A DNA stretch of 64,000 bases, taken from Alloalcanivorax dieselolei B5 (GTDB taxonomy: Bacteria; Pseudomonadota; Gammaproteobacteria; Pseudomonadales; Alcanivoracaceae). Made by a program: the position numbers and the translations under genes. The notes under the pieces are model-generated. The model was given only the letters and a program-made list of their open reading frames with translations. It made no database searches and was not told the origin of the DNA. The DNA is taken from positions 2,170,001 to 2,234,000 of the forward strand of contig NC_018691.1 of the NCBI RefSeq assembly GCF_000300005.1. Direction: 5' to 3'. This document shows, in pieces, positions 44,980-52,864 of the stretch (its first letter is position 1; each line of letters begins with the position of its first letter).

Positions 44980-45927
44980 TTAACATGACCGGCCAATGGG
45001 ACGCAAGCTGGGGAGGTGCGACACCAATCCGCCGAGCTGGGCGACATCGGGGTGGATATACCCCATTGTTGTCTTAATGTTGGTGTGCCCGAGTACGTCC
45101 TGAAGGCTCTTTAGCTGGCCGGTTGGCGCCAACTGTGTGGCCATGGTATGCCGGAGGCGGTGGGCGGAAATGGGCGTACCCAACTCTCTCGTCAGATCCT
45201 GGAAAAAGCGGGTAATGTGATCCGGCGTCAGCACCGAGCCTTCGTAGCGCGGATTAAACAGAGTACCGTTGAAGACTTGTTCATCGGGCAGCGGAGCGCG
45301 CCCCAATACATCGCGTGTTTGTTGCTCCAGGTACCCTAAATCCTGAATCAAGTCATCGTGAAGAGGAACCGGCCATTCCCGTAATGTTTTGCTGGTCTCG
45401 TAGCGCAGAAGAAGATATTTCTCGTTGAGGTGGAGGTCTTTCCATCGGATCCCCGGCAACTGAGAACGCCGCAGTCCCGTAAAGAAAAACGTCCGGACAA
45501 CGATCCCCCAGAACCATCGGGGCGCCATGCCCTTTGACGTGCCGCGATGACGTGTTAGCAGAGTCATGACGTGGTCGAGGAGGGGAACCGCCACGGTCTT
45601 GGGTAGCCGACCCGGTTCGGGGGCAGGGGGGACCTCCTTGAAGGGGTTGGACGTGACCCAACGGCGTTTGGGGTGCATGGCGAAATTGAAGAGCGCGCGC
45701 AGGTGCCGGCGGTGCAGATTCCAGGTCGTCCGCCGGACAGTCCGTAGGCGCAGATTACGCCAGTCGATGACCGCATCCTCTGTCACCTCATGGATGTATT
45801 CAATATCGGAGTTGTTGAGCCAGCTTTTTACGGACGTCCGGTACATGAGGACGGTGTTGGGTTTCAGCAGCTTGAAGCGAACATAAGCCGCGCAAAGATC
45901 GTTAAAAGTCATCCTTGAGGGGAGCAT
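44980..45927 (-). CDS. Tyrosine recombinase / integrase
   Basis: This 315-residue integrase carries a SAM-like arm/core-binding region at its start (MTFNDLCAAYVRFKLLKPNTVLMYRTSVKSWL) and the tyrosine recombinase catalytic domain. The first arginine is in FFFTGLRRSQLPGIRW, HRLRHTMATQL gives the H-x-x-R, GHTNIKTT the next histidine, and the nucleophile is the tyrosine of MGYIHP. I chose the ATG at 45927 because GGAGG lies nine bases before it; the frame is open further upstream. It faces tRNA-Leu and probably integrated the element there. Confidence 0.92.
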   Translation of the reverse strand: MLPSRMTFNDLCAAYVRFKLLKPNTVLMYRTSVKSWLNNSDIEYIHEVTEDAVIDWRNLRLRTVRRTTWNLHRRHLRALFNFAMHPKRRWVTSNPFKEVPPAPEPGRLPKTVAVPLLDHVMTLLTRHRGTSKGMAPRWFWGIVVRTFFFTGLRRSQLPGIRWKDLHLNEKYLLLRYETSKTLREWPVPLHDDLIQDLGYLEQQTRDVLGRAPLPDEQVFNGTLFNPRYEGSVLTPDHITRFFQDLTRELGTPISAHRLRHTMATQLAPTGQLKSLQDVLGHTNIKTTMGYIHPDVAQLGGLVSHLPSLRPIGRSC

Positions 45928-46027
45928 TTTGTATTCCTCCGTGAGTGGATTGTGTGTGAACAGGCACATCCGAGTGCCCGGGCTAAAGGGTATCGATTTT
46001 TCATTTGAGGCTGAAATGACCAAACGA

Positions 46028-47902
46028 CTAAGTCATTAGTAGTAATCTGACCGCCGGATTGGGCGGGGGCAGCGTCAATCCCAACTCGCTCACCTCGGTC
46101 TTTGAAATCAAATACACCTTCATCAGGGCCTGCTTGCGGGCGCCGGCCGCCTTGCAGGTCCAGATGTTCATGTTGTCGTGGGTCCGCTGGTGCAGCTTCA
46201 GTTTTTGGAAGCGCTTCTGAACGTGATTCCAGCGCGCCGCGCTGAAGTCTTTGAAAATGCCGGGAGAAACCAGAACCAGGCCCTGTTCGATAACATGGAT
46301 GCGGGCCTGGGGAGTGTTAATCGCCAGTCGGCCCGTGGCCAAGCCATCGCGTAACCACGCCAAAAACTGTTTGCCGGCGTCGCCCGTTGCCTGCCCGGTT
46401 TCGTTGGTTTCTTGGGGTGGAGATGGCGCCGGTATGGTGGGCGGGGCGTTGCTTGGTGCGCCCGTGTTCGCTTCGATTTGTTTGTTGGTGTCCTGGGTAG
46501 TTTCTTCGTCGGCGTTTCCGCCAGCGTTGAGATCCATTGGTAGCGGCAACGCCAAGTCATCGGCGATGGTTTCGCTGCTGCGGGTCCCCGCGTGGCTGGT
46601 GGGCATTGAGGAAGGCGGAGAGGGCAAGTCCGGCTCATCGGCGGGCAGGGACGGTGCTTGCACATCCGGCGCCGATGGGCGGCTGTCATGACTGCCCCCG
46701 TTTTCCTCATCGGAATCCGTTTCCGTCGCGGGCTTAGTGTCACTGGGGTGGACGGTGACGCCGGTGTCTGAAGGGCGCTGATCCGGATCTGGCCAGATTC
46801 GGCTGAGGTCGATCTTCAGGCAGGTTAACGATTGGCGCCAGTCGCCTATCGTGATGTCACAAAGCCATATGGCCCGATCCTCATTCGGCACCACGATCCC
46901 ATGCTGTTGCAGCTCATCCATCACGCGGCTGTTGCGAGTGGGGATGCCGGGTTGGCCTTCCTCGATCAAATGCACCAGCAGCGCATCAATGGCGCGCTTT
47001 GATACCACCCAGAGATGGTGCTCATCGGTAAAGCCCGCCGCGCCGCGGCGATTGAGGGGCAGCTCTCCAGAGGTGATGAGGTGTCGTAACCCGGTGAGCA
47101 GCCGCTCCGCCAAAGGCTTGACCCGCGTCGTGGGCATCTGAGGCGTGACGCCACCGGCCAGGTTCTCCGCGACGGAGCGCCGGTCGGCTTTGGCGATGAT
47201 GGCGCCCAAGGGGCCGGCGTCTTCCATTGCCCCCTGAATGGCCGCCAACCAGGCGTCCAGCAGGGTGGGGGCCGAGGCCAGCCAGTCCAGGCCGTGTTGC
47301 GGCAGCAGGATGGGGGCGAGCAGCGGGGCAATCCGTTCGTGTTGGCGATGGACGCGCCCGTGCCGGAAGGTCATTTGATACTGACAGCCCTCGGGCATAG
47401 GGCCGGACACGGGCGTCCAGGCGCGGTCCGATCCATCGGTCTGGTAAAGCGTGATCTCCTGGTCCACCACCGGCTTACCCAGGTCGTGGAGCAGGGCAGC
47501 GGTAAAGCAGGCGTAGGTCCACAGGTCTTGCTGACTGGCTTGCTCTTCAGGGCTGGCGTTCGGCGGCAGCAAGATACCGCGTCTCAACAAAAGGGCGTTG
47601 TGGGCCACTTCCAGGCCGTGGCGCAACAGGCCACCTGGTCCGGCGTGGTGGTGGGCTTCCGATGCGGGGAGCAGCTGGACCAGGGCGGCGAAACGGTCGA
47701 GCAAGGCCTGATACAATCGCTGCCAATGGGATTCGGGGACGCCGGCCAGCCCCTTCAAAGTGGAAATCAGGCCGTTGTGGGGTGCCAACAGGGCGTCCGC
47801 GCGCTGGACCTCAAAACGGCCATTGGAAGGCCGTTGAGGCACAGTGGCGTCATTGGGTGCTTGGAACCAGCGCCGAACCTGTTGGAGTGTTGTCCGCATC
47901 AT
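46028..47902 (-). CDS. MobH/TraI_2-type relaxase
   Basis: This 624-residue protein matches relaxases of the MobH (TraI_2) family of integrative conjugative elements. The amino domain (about residues 25-340) has the histidine-rich metal site of that family: HHHAGPGGLLRHGLEVAHNA near residue 85 and ALLHDLGKPVVDQE near residue 137. A low-complexity Pro/Ser/Thr-rich linker covers about 385-495. The TraI_2 carboxy domain follows, with FLAWLRDGLATGRLAINTPQARIHVIEQGLVLVSPGIFKDF. It would nick and pilot DNA at an oriT. It lies next to the integrase, but no type IV secretion genes are present, which implies mobilisation by a helper. Confidence 0.85.
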   Translation of the reverse strand: MMRTTLQQVRRWFQAPNDATVPQRPSNGRFEVQRADALLAPHNGLISTLKGLAGVPESHWQRLYQALLDRFAALVQLLPASEAHHHAGPGGLLRHGLEVAHNALLLRRGILLPPNASPEEQASQQDLWTYACFTAALLHDLGKPVVDQEITLYQTDGSDRAWTPVSGPMPEGCQYQMTFRHGRVHRQHERIAPLLAPILLPQHGLDWLASAPTLLDAWLAAIQGAMEDAGPLGAIIAKADRRSVAENLAGGVTPQMPTTRVKPLAERLLTGLRHLITSGELPLNRRGAAGFTDEHHLWVVSKRAIDALLVHLIEEGQPGIPTRNSRVMDELQQHGIVVPNEDRAIWLCDITIGDWRQSLTCLKIDLSRIWPDPDQRPSDTGVTVHPSDTKPATETDSDEENGGSHDSRPSAPDVQAPSLPADEPDLPSPPSSMPTSHAGTRSSETIADDLALPLPMDLNAGGNADEETTQDTNKQIEANTGAPSNAPPTIPAPSPPQETNETGQATGDAGKQFLAWLRDGLATGRLAINTPQARIHVIEQGLVLVSPGIFKDFSAARWNHVQKRFQKLKLHQRTHDNMNIWTCKAAGARKQALMKVYLISKTEVSELGLTLPPPNPAVRLLLMT

Positions 47903-47991
47903 GCGGCGGACGGTAGCTCTGTTGTGGGGGCACAGGGAGGGGAAATAGAGACGGAGTGTGTTGGGATTATGGGTTGCTGCAGTCCTGGGGC

Positions 47992-48369
47992 TTACAGCGT
48001 GATAATGTGATCAGGTGGGTTCCCTCCCTGGGCGTTGTAAAGCTGAGGGAAGCAGCCGGCTTGCACGCCTTCAACCGTATCTTTTGCTTTGGCCTCGCCG
48101 CTGCCGCATTGCTCGAAGGTGCCCTCGGCCAGATTGCGCCGTACCGCGCATTGATCACACATCATCAGCAAAATGTCCTTCTGTCTGGCAACTCGGGCTA
48201 GGCGCTCCCCAATTGGATCGCCTTGACGCAGACAAATGAGATTGTCATCGAAGAAGAACATACCGACGACCTCGGCGCCATGGTGATCGGCTTCGAGCTG
48301 GGGCAGGATCATGGTGGCTAGTTTGAAGGTGGAGGCCATGTGGGTAGCGAAGACGTAGGCGACTTTCAT
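47992..48369 (-). CDS. DsrE-family sulfur-carrier-like protein (SaoD-like)
   Basis: This 125-residue protein is a DsrE/DsrF-like fold with conserved cysteine motifs, MMCDQCAVRRNLAEG near residue 74, FEQCG near 91 and VQAGCFPQLYNA near 106. The opening MKVAYVFATHMASTFKLATMILPQLE and VVGMFFFDDNLICLRQGDPIGERLA resemble proteins annotated as DsrE-related SaoD. It is presumably a sulfur or selenium handling protein, but its reaction is unknown. AGGAG lies before the ATG at 48369. It is first in a minus-strand series with the relaxase and integrase, so it appears to travel with the mobile element. Confidence 0.72.
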   Translation of the reverse strand: MKVAYVFATHMASTFKLATMILPQLEADHHGAEVVGMFFFDDNLICLRQGDPIGERLARVARQKDILLMMCDQCAVRRNLAEGTFEQCGSGEAKAKDTVEGVQAGCFPQLYNAQGGNPPDHIITL

Positions 48370-48501
48370 GTGGGACTCCTGATGATTGAAATTGTTATGG
48401 CGTAACAATGGCGTCAAGCGCTAGAAATAAACATGCACCGGAGTCGCCCTTCGCGTTCCGGGTTATAGGTTGCGTACTTCGTCAGATTGAGGAGCCATTC
48501 A

Positions 48502-49050
48502 ATGACGTCGATAGACAGGTCTTTGCGCCCCATTGATATTCCGCTGCCGGAGGGTAAATTGTTTGATGGGGGCGTTATGTTCGTCAGGCTGCAAACACTG
48601 GATGCGCTGGAGCAGTTCTGGAAAGCACACCGTGACCGGTTCGGGTATGCCTGCGAGGGATGTGGAGGGCAGGATCGGCCCAACTTCCTGCATGAGTACG
48701 ACTGGGTTTTTGGCCCATCAAAGTTGGCGGTTGTGAGGGCCGTACTGCGTTGGGGGCAATCGAATCTGGGCTGTGAGTTCGATGAAGGTGGGTGGTGGCG
48801 TTATTGTAACCTGCCGGTTAACCAAGACCCGGATGGATGGCCTATTATTGACTGGGATCGTAACGCCCCTATCGCCCAGATCGTGGAGGCGCTGCATGAA
48901 CTGACCTTCGATGACTGGGGGGATCTGGGAGATAATCCAGAGGTAGAATCCCATGACCGTGACAGCCTGGACGAGATGATCCGCTACTGGAGGAAGGAGC
49001 AAAGGGCGGATGCGGGGTACTATGGGGAGGAAAATGAACGCAGAGCCTGA
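48502..49050 (+). CDS. Hypothetical protein of the mobile element
   Basis: I do not recognise this 182-residue protein. It is acidic and rich in tryptophan, with RFGYACEGCGGQDRPNFLHEYDW near residue 45 (two cysteines three apart), GWWRYCNLPVNQDPDGWPIIDWDRNAP near residue 95 and a charged tail. No transmembrane segment is visible. GAGGAG lies before the ATG at 48502. It is divergent from the DsrE-like gene across about 130 bases. Codon use looks like a genuine gene. Cargo, anti-defence or regulatory roles are all possible. Confidence 0.65.
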   Translation: MTSIDRSLRPIDIPLPEGKLFDGGVMFVRLQTLDALEQFWKAHRDRFGYACEGCGGQDRPNFLHEYDWVFGPSKLAVVRAVLRWGQSNLGCEFDEGGWWRYCNLPVNQDPDGWPIIDWDRNAPIAQIVEALHELTFDDWGDLGDNPEVESHDRDSLDEMIRYWRKEQRADAGYYGEENERRA

Positions 49051-49338
49051 ATGGTTGCTGATTATGGATACTATTGGGCCGATCCGTGCCTCTCGATGGC
49101 CAGTGTGTGACGTGTCTTCCCTTTTGGGTGGGACAGTCTTCTAGCCCTTTGCCTTTTGTCATGCAGCGCCGACGGCACTGCGGCCCTTTCGGATAGGGCC
49201 TTTGCCCTTCGATTTGCCCCTTCCCGTCGCCCTTTTGCCGGTATCGGCCCTTTGCGCCATTCGATGGCTTTGCCGGTCCTTTGGTGGGTTGGGGCAGGGT
49301 CGTGATTGGTGACATCAAGATCGTGGGCGCAACGTAAA

Positions 49339-49365
49339 AAGCCACACCCTTTCGGGGTGTGGCTT
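49339..49365 (-). terminator. Terminator-like hairpin
   Basis: AAGCCACACCC and GGGTGTGGCTT form an 11-pair perfect stem with a five-base loop. On the minus strand it is followed by TTT, giving the form of a rho-independent terminator. Confidence 0.7.
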
Positions 49366-49787
49366 GGCGGTGTGCGGGGTTGGGGCAGATTGGGATGCGG
49401 GCGGGTGCGGAAAGAGGTGGAATGCAGCACCCGCGTGTTGATGAACAAAACCCTTGCAATAGTCTTTTGGCCTTGCCGTGCAACCATCACCATTGCCTGG
49501 TCCAGATCAGGGTGTGGGACCGGAACGTGAGCGGGCGCGGCCACCGGAGTGGTCCGCACAAAGGGGCGCTGCCGGTGTCCGGCGGCAGGCGGCCGGCGTG
49601 GTTGATGAAGGCCATTGCCTTCCCCGGGCCGTCTCAAAATAGAAAAAAGGGAAACGACCAGGGGAAAGCAATAGCCCGCACCGGTGCCGGCACCGTCGAT
49701 GAGCCCGATGGTGTCGCGTTGAAGATGGGATCCACAGTAAAAAGAAGAAACGCCGGTTCACCACCGGCGCGTCGTTGAGCGCCTCCC

Positions 49788-49801
49788 TTCGTAGGTGCGC
49801 C
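49788..49801 (+). repeat. Putative attachment-site repeat, right copy
   Basis: An exact second copy of TTCGTAGGTGCGCC found at 44797-44810. If both are att cores, the element is about 5.0 kb. Confidence 0.6.
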
Positions 49802-50066
49802 GTTATAGTGTCGTTATAGGCGGGAGGGCAGGATCGGAGCCCGAAGGCTGCCCTGATTCTCGATCCGGCAGAGCGTCATGCCGCAAGCGGCAAGGGACCA
49901 CGATGACCGTCGTGGCGGCGGGTGATGGGGGTATTGTGGCATGATGGTGGCTATACCGCCAGAGCATAACCGGGGCTGGAAAGCCGACGATTCTCTATAA
50001 CGACGCGATGTCACGGCATCATCGGGCGCAGGGAGGCTCTGCCGTCACCGTCGTCACTCAAGAGAG

Positions 50067-50324
50067 TTAAGAGAGAGGTTCGTGGCGGGCCACTTCCGCC
50101 GCCTTTTTGAAGACCCAATGGGGCACGCCCCCCCCCAGCTGCGTCAACGCCTGTTGGAGAAGGCTCAGTTGCCGACGATGAAGGCAGGAATAGAGTGAAG
50201 GGCCGGGCTGTCGAGGACGCTTGGGTTTCTCTGTGACGTGGTATCCACGGAGTAGTTTTCGAAATTCAATGGTGACCCAGATCGGACGTCCCTTCCAGTC
50301 TCCTGCTTCCTGTATTGGAGTCAT
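50067..50324 (-). CDS. Small hypothetical protein, intact paralogue
   Basis: I do not recognise this 85-residue basic protein. It reads AGDWKGRPIWVTIEFRKLLRGYHV, then a polar middle and LLQQALTQLGGGVPHWVFKKAAEVARHE. The same pattern (WV-I-[FY]R-LRGY, then VPH-W) occurs just upstream in the frame at 50331-50630, so the two are tandem relatives. That repeated conservation supports real coding. Six bases separate it from the end of its relative. Confidence 0.5.
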   Translation of the reverse strand: MTPIQEAGDWKGRPIWVTIEFRKLLRGYHVTEKPKRPRQPGPSLYSCLHRRQLSLLQQALTQLGGGVPHWVFKKAAEVARHEPLS

Positions 50325-50330
50325 GACTGT

Positions 50331-50630
50331 TTATTCTCTCACTACCACGGTATGGGCCGCTTGGTGACGCGCACTCTGTTGCGCCACCCGTGCCCAAGTG
50401 GGGGACACGCACCCTGAGGTGCGCCAGCGCCTTCTGACAGCCCAGCAATTGACGCCAGTTCGCGCTGGAATAGATCCGGTGACGGCTCCCTCTGGTGTCC
50501 TGAAACTCAACCAACATGTAATACCCCCGCAGGCTTTCCCGATAGCTGATGATGACCCACACCGCCTCACCTCGGCGGTCCCCCCAAGCAACGCACTGGT
50601 GACATGCCTGCCCTCCTTCCTTGCGGTCCT
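50331..50630 (-). pseudogene. Frameshifted relative of the small protein at 50067
   Basis: One frame encodes GDRRGEAVWVIISYRESLRGYY and further to LAHLRVRVPH, aligning with the neighbour's GDWKGRPIWVTIEFRKLLRGYH...GGGVPH. The match then continues in another frame as TWARVAQQSARHQ (neighbour: WVFKKAAEVARHE), ending at TAA 50331, directly ahead of the neighbour's ATG. No standard start codon is obvious in the first frame before GTG at 50562. This is either a degraded copy or a sequencing frameshift. Confidence 0.5.
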
Positions 50631-50820
50631 TTCGGACGCGATGCGCTCCGCCCGCCCGTGTTCCTTGGGCGATGGCTCCTTAATAACGGGGCAGGACTGG
50701 TTTAAAAAGAGTGCGATATCAAAAATGTGCATTTAAACCGTCAGCCACCGTACATTACACACTGGTAGCAAGGGCTTGGATCACAGCGGGATTTCCGGGA
50801 ACTCAATTGTGTGATTTGAA
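50631..50820. other. Intergenic stretch without a supported gene
   Basis: Short open frames only; none has a family match I can see. It separates the small paralogues from the decayed patatin gene. Confidence 0.5.
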
Positions 50821-51227
50821 GTGCCGTGCTTTTTCCGACCCCGCTGGATGCAGCCGTTCTGTTCGCACACCGAATTCCCGATACACTGGACGAGCTACTA
50901 CGACACCGCGCCGGGGAAGGAGCTTCTTGTGAAATACGTGAATTTCGCAGCGCTCAAGACGAGCCTGGTGCGGCTGCTCCTCAGTGCTGTCAATGTCACT
51001 ACGGCGGAGTTCGAAGTCTTTGACAGCTATGTTGACGCCCTCAGCATATCCTGGCGAGCGGCAGCCTGCCGCTGGGTTTCCCCTGGACGGTCATTGACGG
51101 CAAGGCCTACTGGGACGGTGGCATTGTCAGCAACTCACCACTTGATTTTCTCATCCATCACTACGGTTCGGACGGGAAGCGCGTTTATACCGTCGATCTG
51201 TTTTCTCGGGCACAAGTCCGCTTTTGA
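50821..51227 (+). pseudogene. Patatin-like phospholipase remnant
   Basis: The first frame reads SYYDTAPGKELLVKYVNF and SAVNVTTAEFEVFDS, then near 51042 the similarity moves to another frame: ILASGSLPLGFPWTVIDGKAYWDGGIVSNSPLDFLIHHYG, ending at TGA 51225-51227. LASGSLP-GFP and the WDGG (catalytic aspartate) motif are typical of patatin-like lipases. The amino-terminal GxSxG nucleophile region and the carboxy end are missing. Truncation plus a frameshift make it a pseudogene. Confidence 0.8.
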
Positions 51228-51342
51228 CCAACATGATGGAGCTGAAGCGACCCGTCATGGTTCCGCTCATAGCAGTCGCCAACTGGTCCTGCATCGCATC
51301 CACGTCCAGCCCGGACTGTGTCAGTGCGGTTCGGAATAATCG

Positions 51343-51780
51343 TCAGCATCGGTAGGCCGGTGCGGTCTGCTCCATCTGGATATCGGCGATGCCCTCCACG
51401 TCGCCGATAGCGGTCTCGATAGCCATGCCCAGTTGCTCCAGCTGATCGAAGTCGTCGCCGTACACCTTGATAACCAATTCCGTGCGCACGCCGGCGAGCA
51501 GCTCGTTGAAGCGCATCTGGATTGGCTGCAGGAATTCGTGGCGGTTGCCGGGGATCGGCTCAACCAATTGCGCCAGTTCATTGACCTGCTGCACCCGGAC
51601 GGGGCCGCTCACTCATCCCACAGCTTGAGAATGATGATGGCCTGTTCATCAGCAGGCCAAAGTCCGGCGTATCCAAGCTCATCAGGTTGGATCTGACTCG
51701 GGTCTGCACCATGCCGGTGACTGTTATCAGCATCGCTATCGGGATTACCTGCGTAGTCAGGAATATGGTGTGCACATCTC
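51343..51780 (-). pseudogene. CzcA/CusA-type heavy-metal RND efflux pump remnant
   Basis: Two fragments of one RND pump are fused by an internal deletion. The first reads MLITVTGMVQTRVRSNLMSLDTPDFGLL (the transmembrane region with TGMVQT-ISANLMSLG-DFG of CzcA). The second reads FLQPIQMRFNELLAGVRTELVIKVYGDDFDQLEQLG (the periplasmic QPIQMR-DELLAGVR-DVAIKVYG block). About 300 intervening codons, the frame between them and both ends are missing. It is clearly non-functional. Confidence 0.8.
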
Positions 51781-51994
51781 GTTAAGTTTTTGTTAAGTTA
51801 TTGTTTTTTAAGGTATTTTTTGTGGAAGCTCATTTGAGCCCTTGCCTCCGTGGACGGTATTGCCTCTCTCTGGTAGTGCTTCTTCAAATCACTGGGTTAT
51901 CAGGAAAAGCAAATATTGAAAATTGGTTGGACAACCAATAAAATACCGAGCAAGCGTATGATACACACTTGTAATGTTCTAAATGGAGGCCCTG

Positions 51995-52864
51995 ATGAGC
52001 GCAATCTCTATTCAGCCCCGTAAAGTAGATTTCGACGTGTCCTCTGTGCCGCGCCACTGGAATGGCGGTGATCCTGTTTTAACCCGTTTTTTTGACGCCT
52101 TGTCGGTGCACTTCCCCGAGGGGGAGCGGTTTTTTATCCAGTCGGTGCGTCATTTCCAGGATCAGGTGACGGACCAGCGCTTGCGTGAAGATATTCGCCA
52201 TTTCATTCGTCAGGAGGGGCAGCACGGTATTGTCCATGATCGTTTCAATGACGTGATGGAGGCGCAGGGAATCGATGTCGATCAAATTACCCGCAACCTG
52301 CGTCGTTTTATTCGTACGACACAGAAATACATGCCGGAAAAGTATCAACTGGCGATGACCGCGGCTTTCGAGCATTTTACCGCCACTCTGGGCGAGGCGA
52401 TGCTCAAGGATGAAACGGATATGTTCCGAGATGCGGATCCGGTAATGCGGGCGATGTTTCTCTGGCATGGTGTGGAAGAGGTTGAGCACAAGGCAGTGGC
52501 GTACGATGTATACCGAACCGCGGCAGGCGGGGGTTATTTGACTCGCGCTTCGGCCTTGGTGGTTGCCATGCTGATGGTGCACCTGGTCGTCGGACCGGTG
52601 TTCGTGAATATGTTGCGTCTTGACGGTGCGATGCGACGGCCGACGGTAGTGCTGCGTGGTCTAAACCGGCTCTACGGTCATCGCGGTATTCTGACCCGCA
52701 TGTTGCCCGAGTTTATTGCGTGGTTCCGTCCGGGATTCCACCCCTGGGAAACGGGCATGCCGGAGAAAGTCGCGGCATGGTTGAAGGAGTACGGAGAGCA
52801 TGGTGATCCGATGCGGGCATCGGCCGCCGTATATGAAACCGAGCCGGTGAGCGAGGCCGCCTGA
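51995..52864 (+). CDS. PF10118-type metal-dependent hydrolase
   Basis: This 289-residue protein belongs to the YbcI/PF10118 group of putative metal-dependent hydrolases, with a ferritin-like set of acidic and histidine residues: FIRQEGQHGIVHDRFND near residue 73, FEHFTATLGEAML near 125 and WHGVEEVEHKAVAYDVY near 155. Hydrophobic stretches follow near residue 190 (ASALVVAMLMVHLVVGPVFVNML). Function is unproven. GGAGG precedes the ATG at 51995. It opens the plus-strand lipid operon and has a paralogue on the opposite strand at 60450-61361. Confidence 0.85.
   Translation: MSAISIQPRKVDFDVSSVPRHWNGGDPVLTRFFDALSVHFPEGERFFIQSVRHFQDQVTDQRLREDIRHFIRQEGQHGIVHDRFNDVMEAQGIDVDQITRNLRRFIRTTQKYMPEKYQLAMTAAFEHFTATLGEAMLKDETDMFRDADPVMRAMFLWHGVEEVEHKAVAYDVYRTAAGGGYLTRASALVVAMLMVHLVVGPVFVNMLRLDGAMRRPTVVLRGLNRLYGHRGILTRMLPEFIAWFRPGFHPWETGMPEKVAAWLKEYGEHGDPMRASAAVYETEPVSEAA

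Larger units (their letters stand above)
49051..50066. other. Gene-poor right end of the element, with repeats and hairpins
   Basis: No coding frame here is convincing. Visible are a cluster of degenerate GCCCTTTGCC-like repeats at 49144-49275, a perfect hairpin at 49339-49365 that reads as a terminator on the minus strand, a second hairpin at 49751-49769 (CGCCGGT/ACCGGCG) followed on the minus strand by a T-rich run, the right copy of the 14-base repeat at 49788-49801, and inverted repeats GTCGTTATAG/CTATAACGAC at 49810-49819 and 49995-50004. An origin of transfer could lie here; that is speculation. Confidence 0.6.

Noticed and set aside
49071-49764. Several minus-strand frames of 80-200 codons in the right end of the mobile element
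   Set aside because: They are arginine- and proline-rich, overlap each other in different frames and run through the repeats and hairpins, so they look non-coding.
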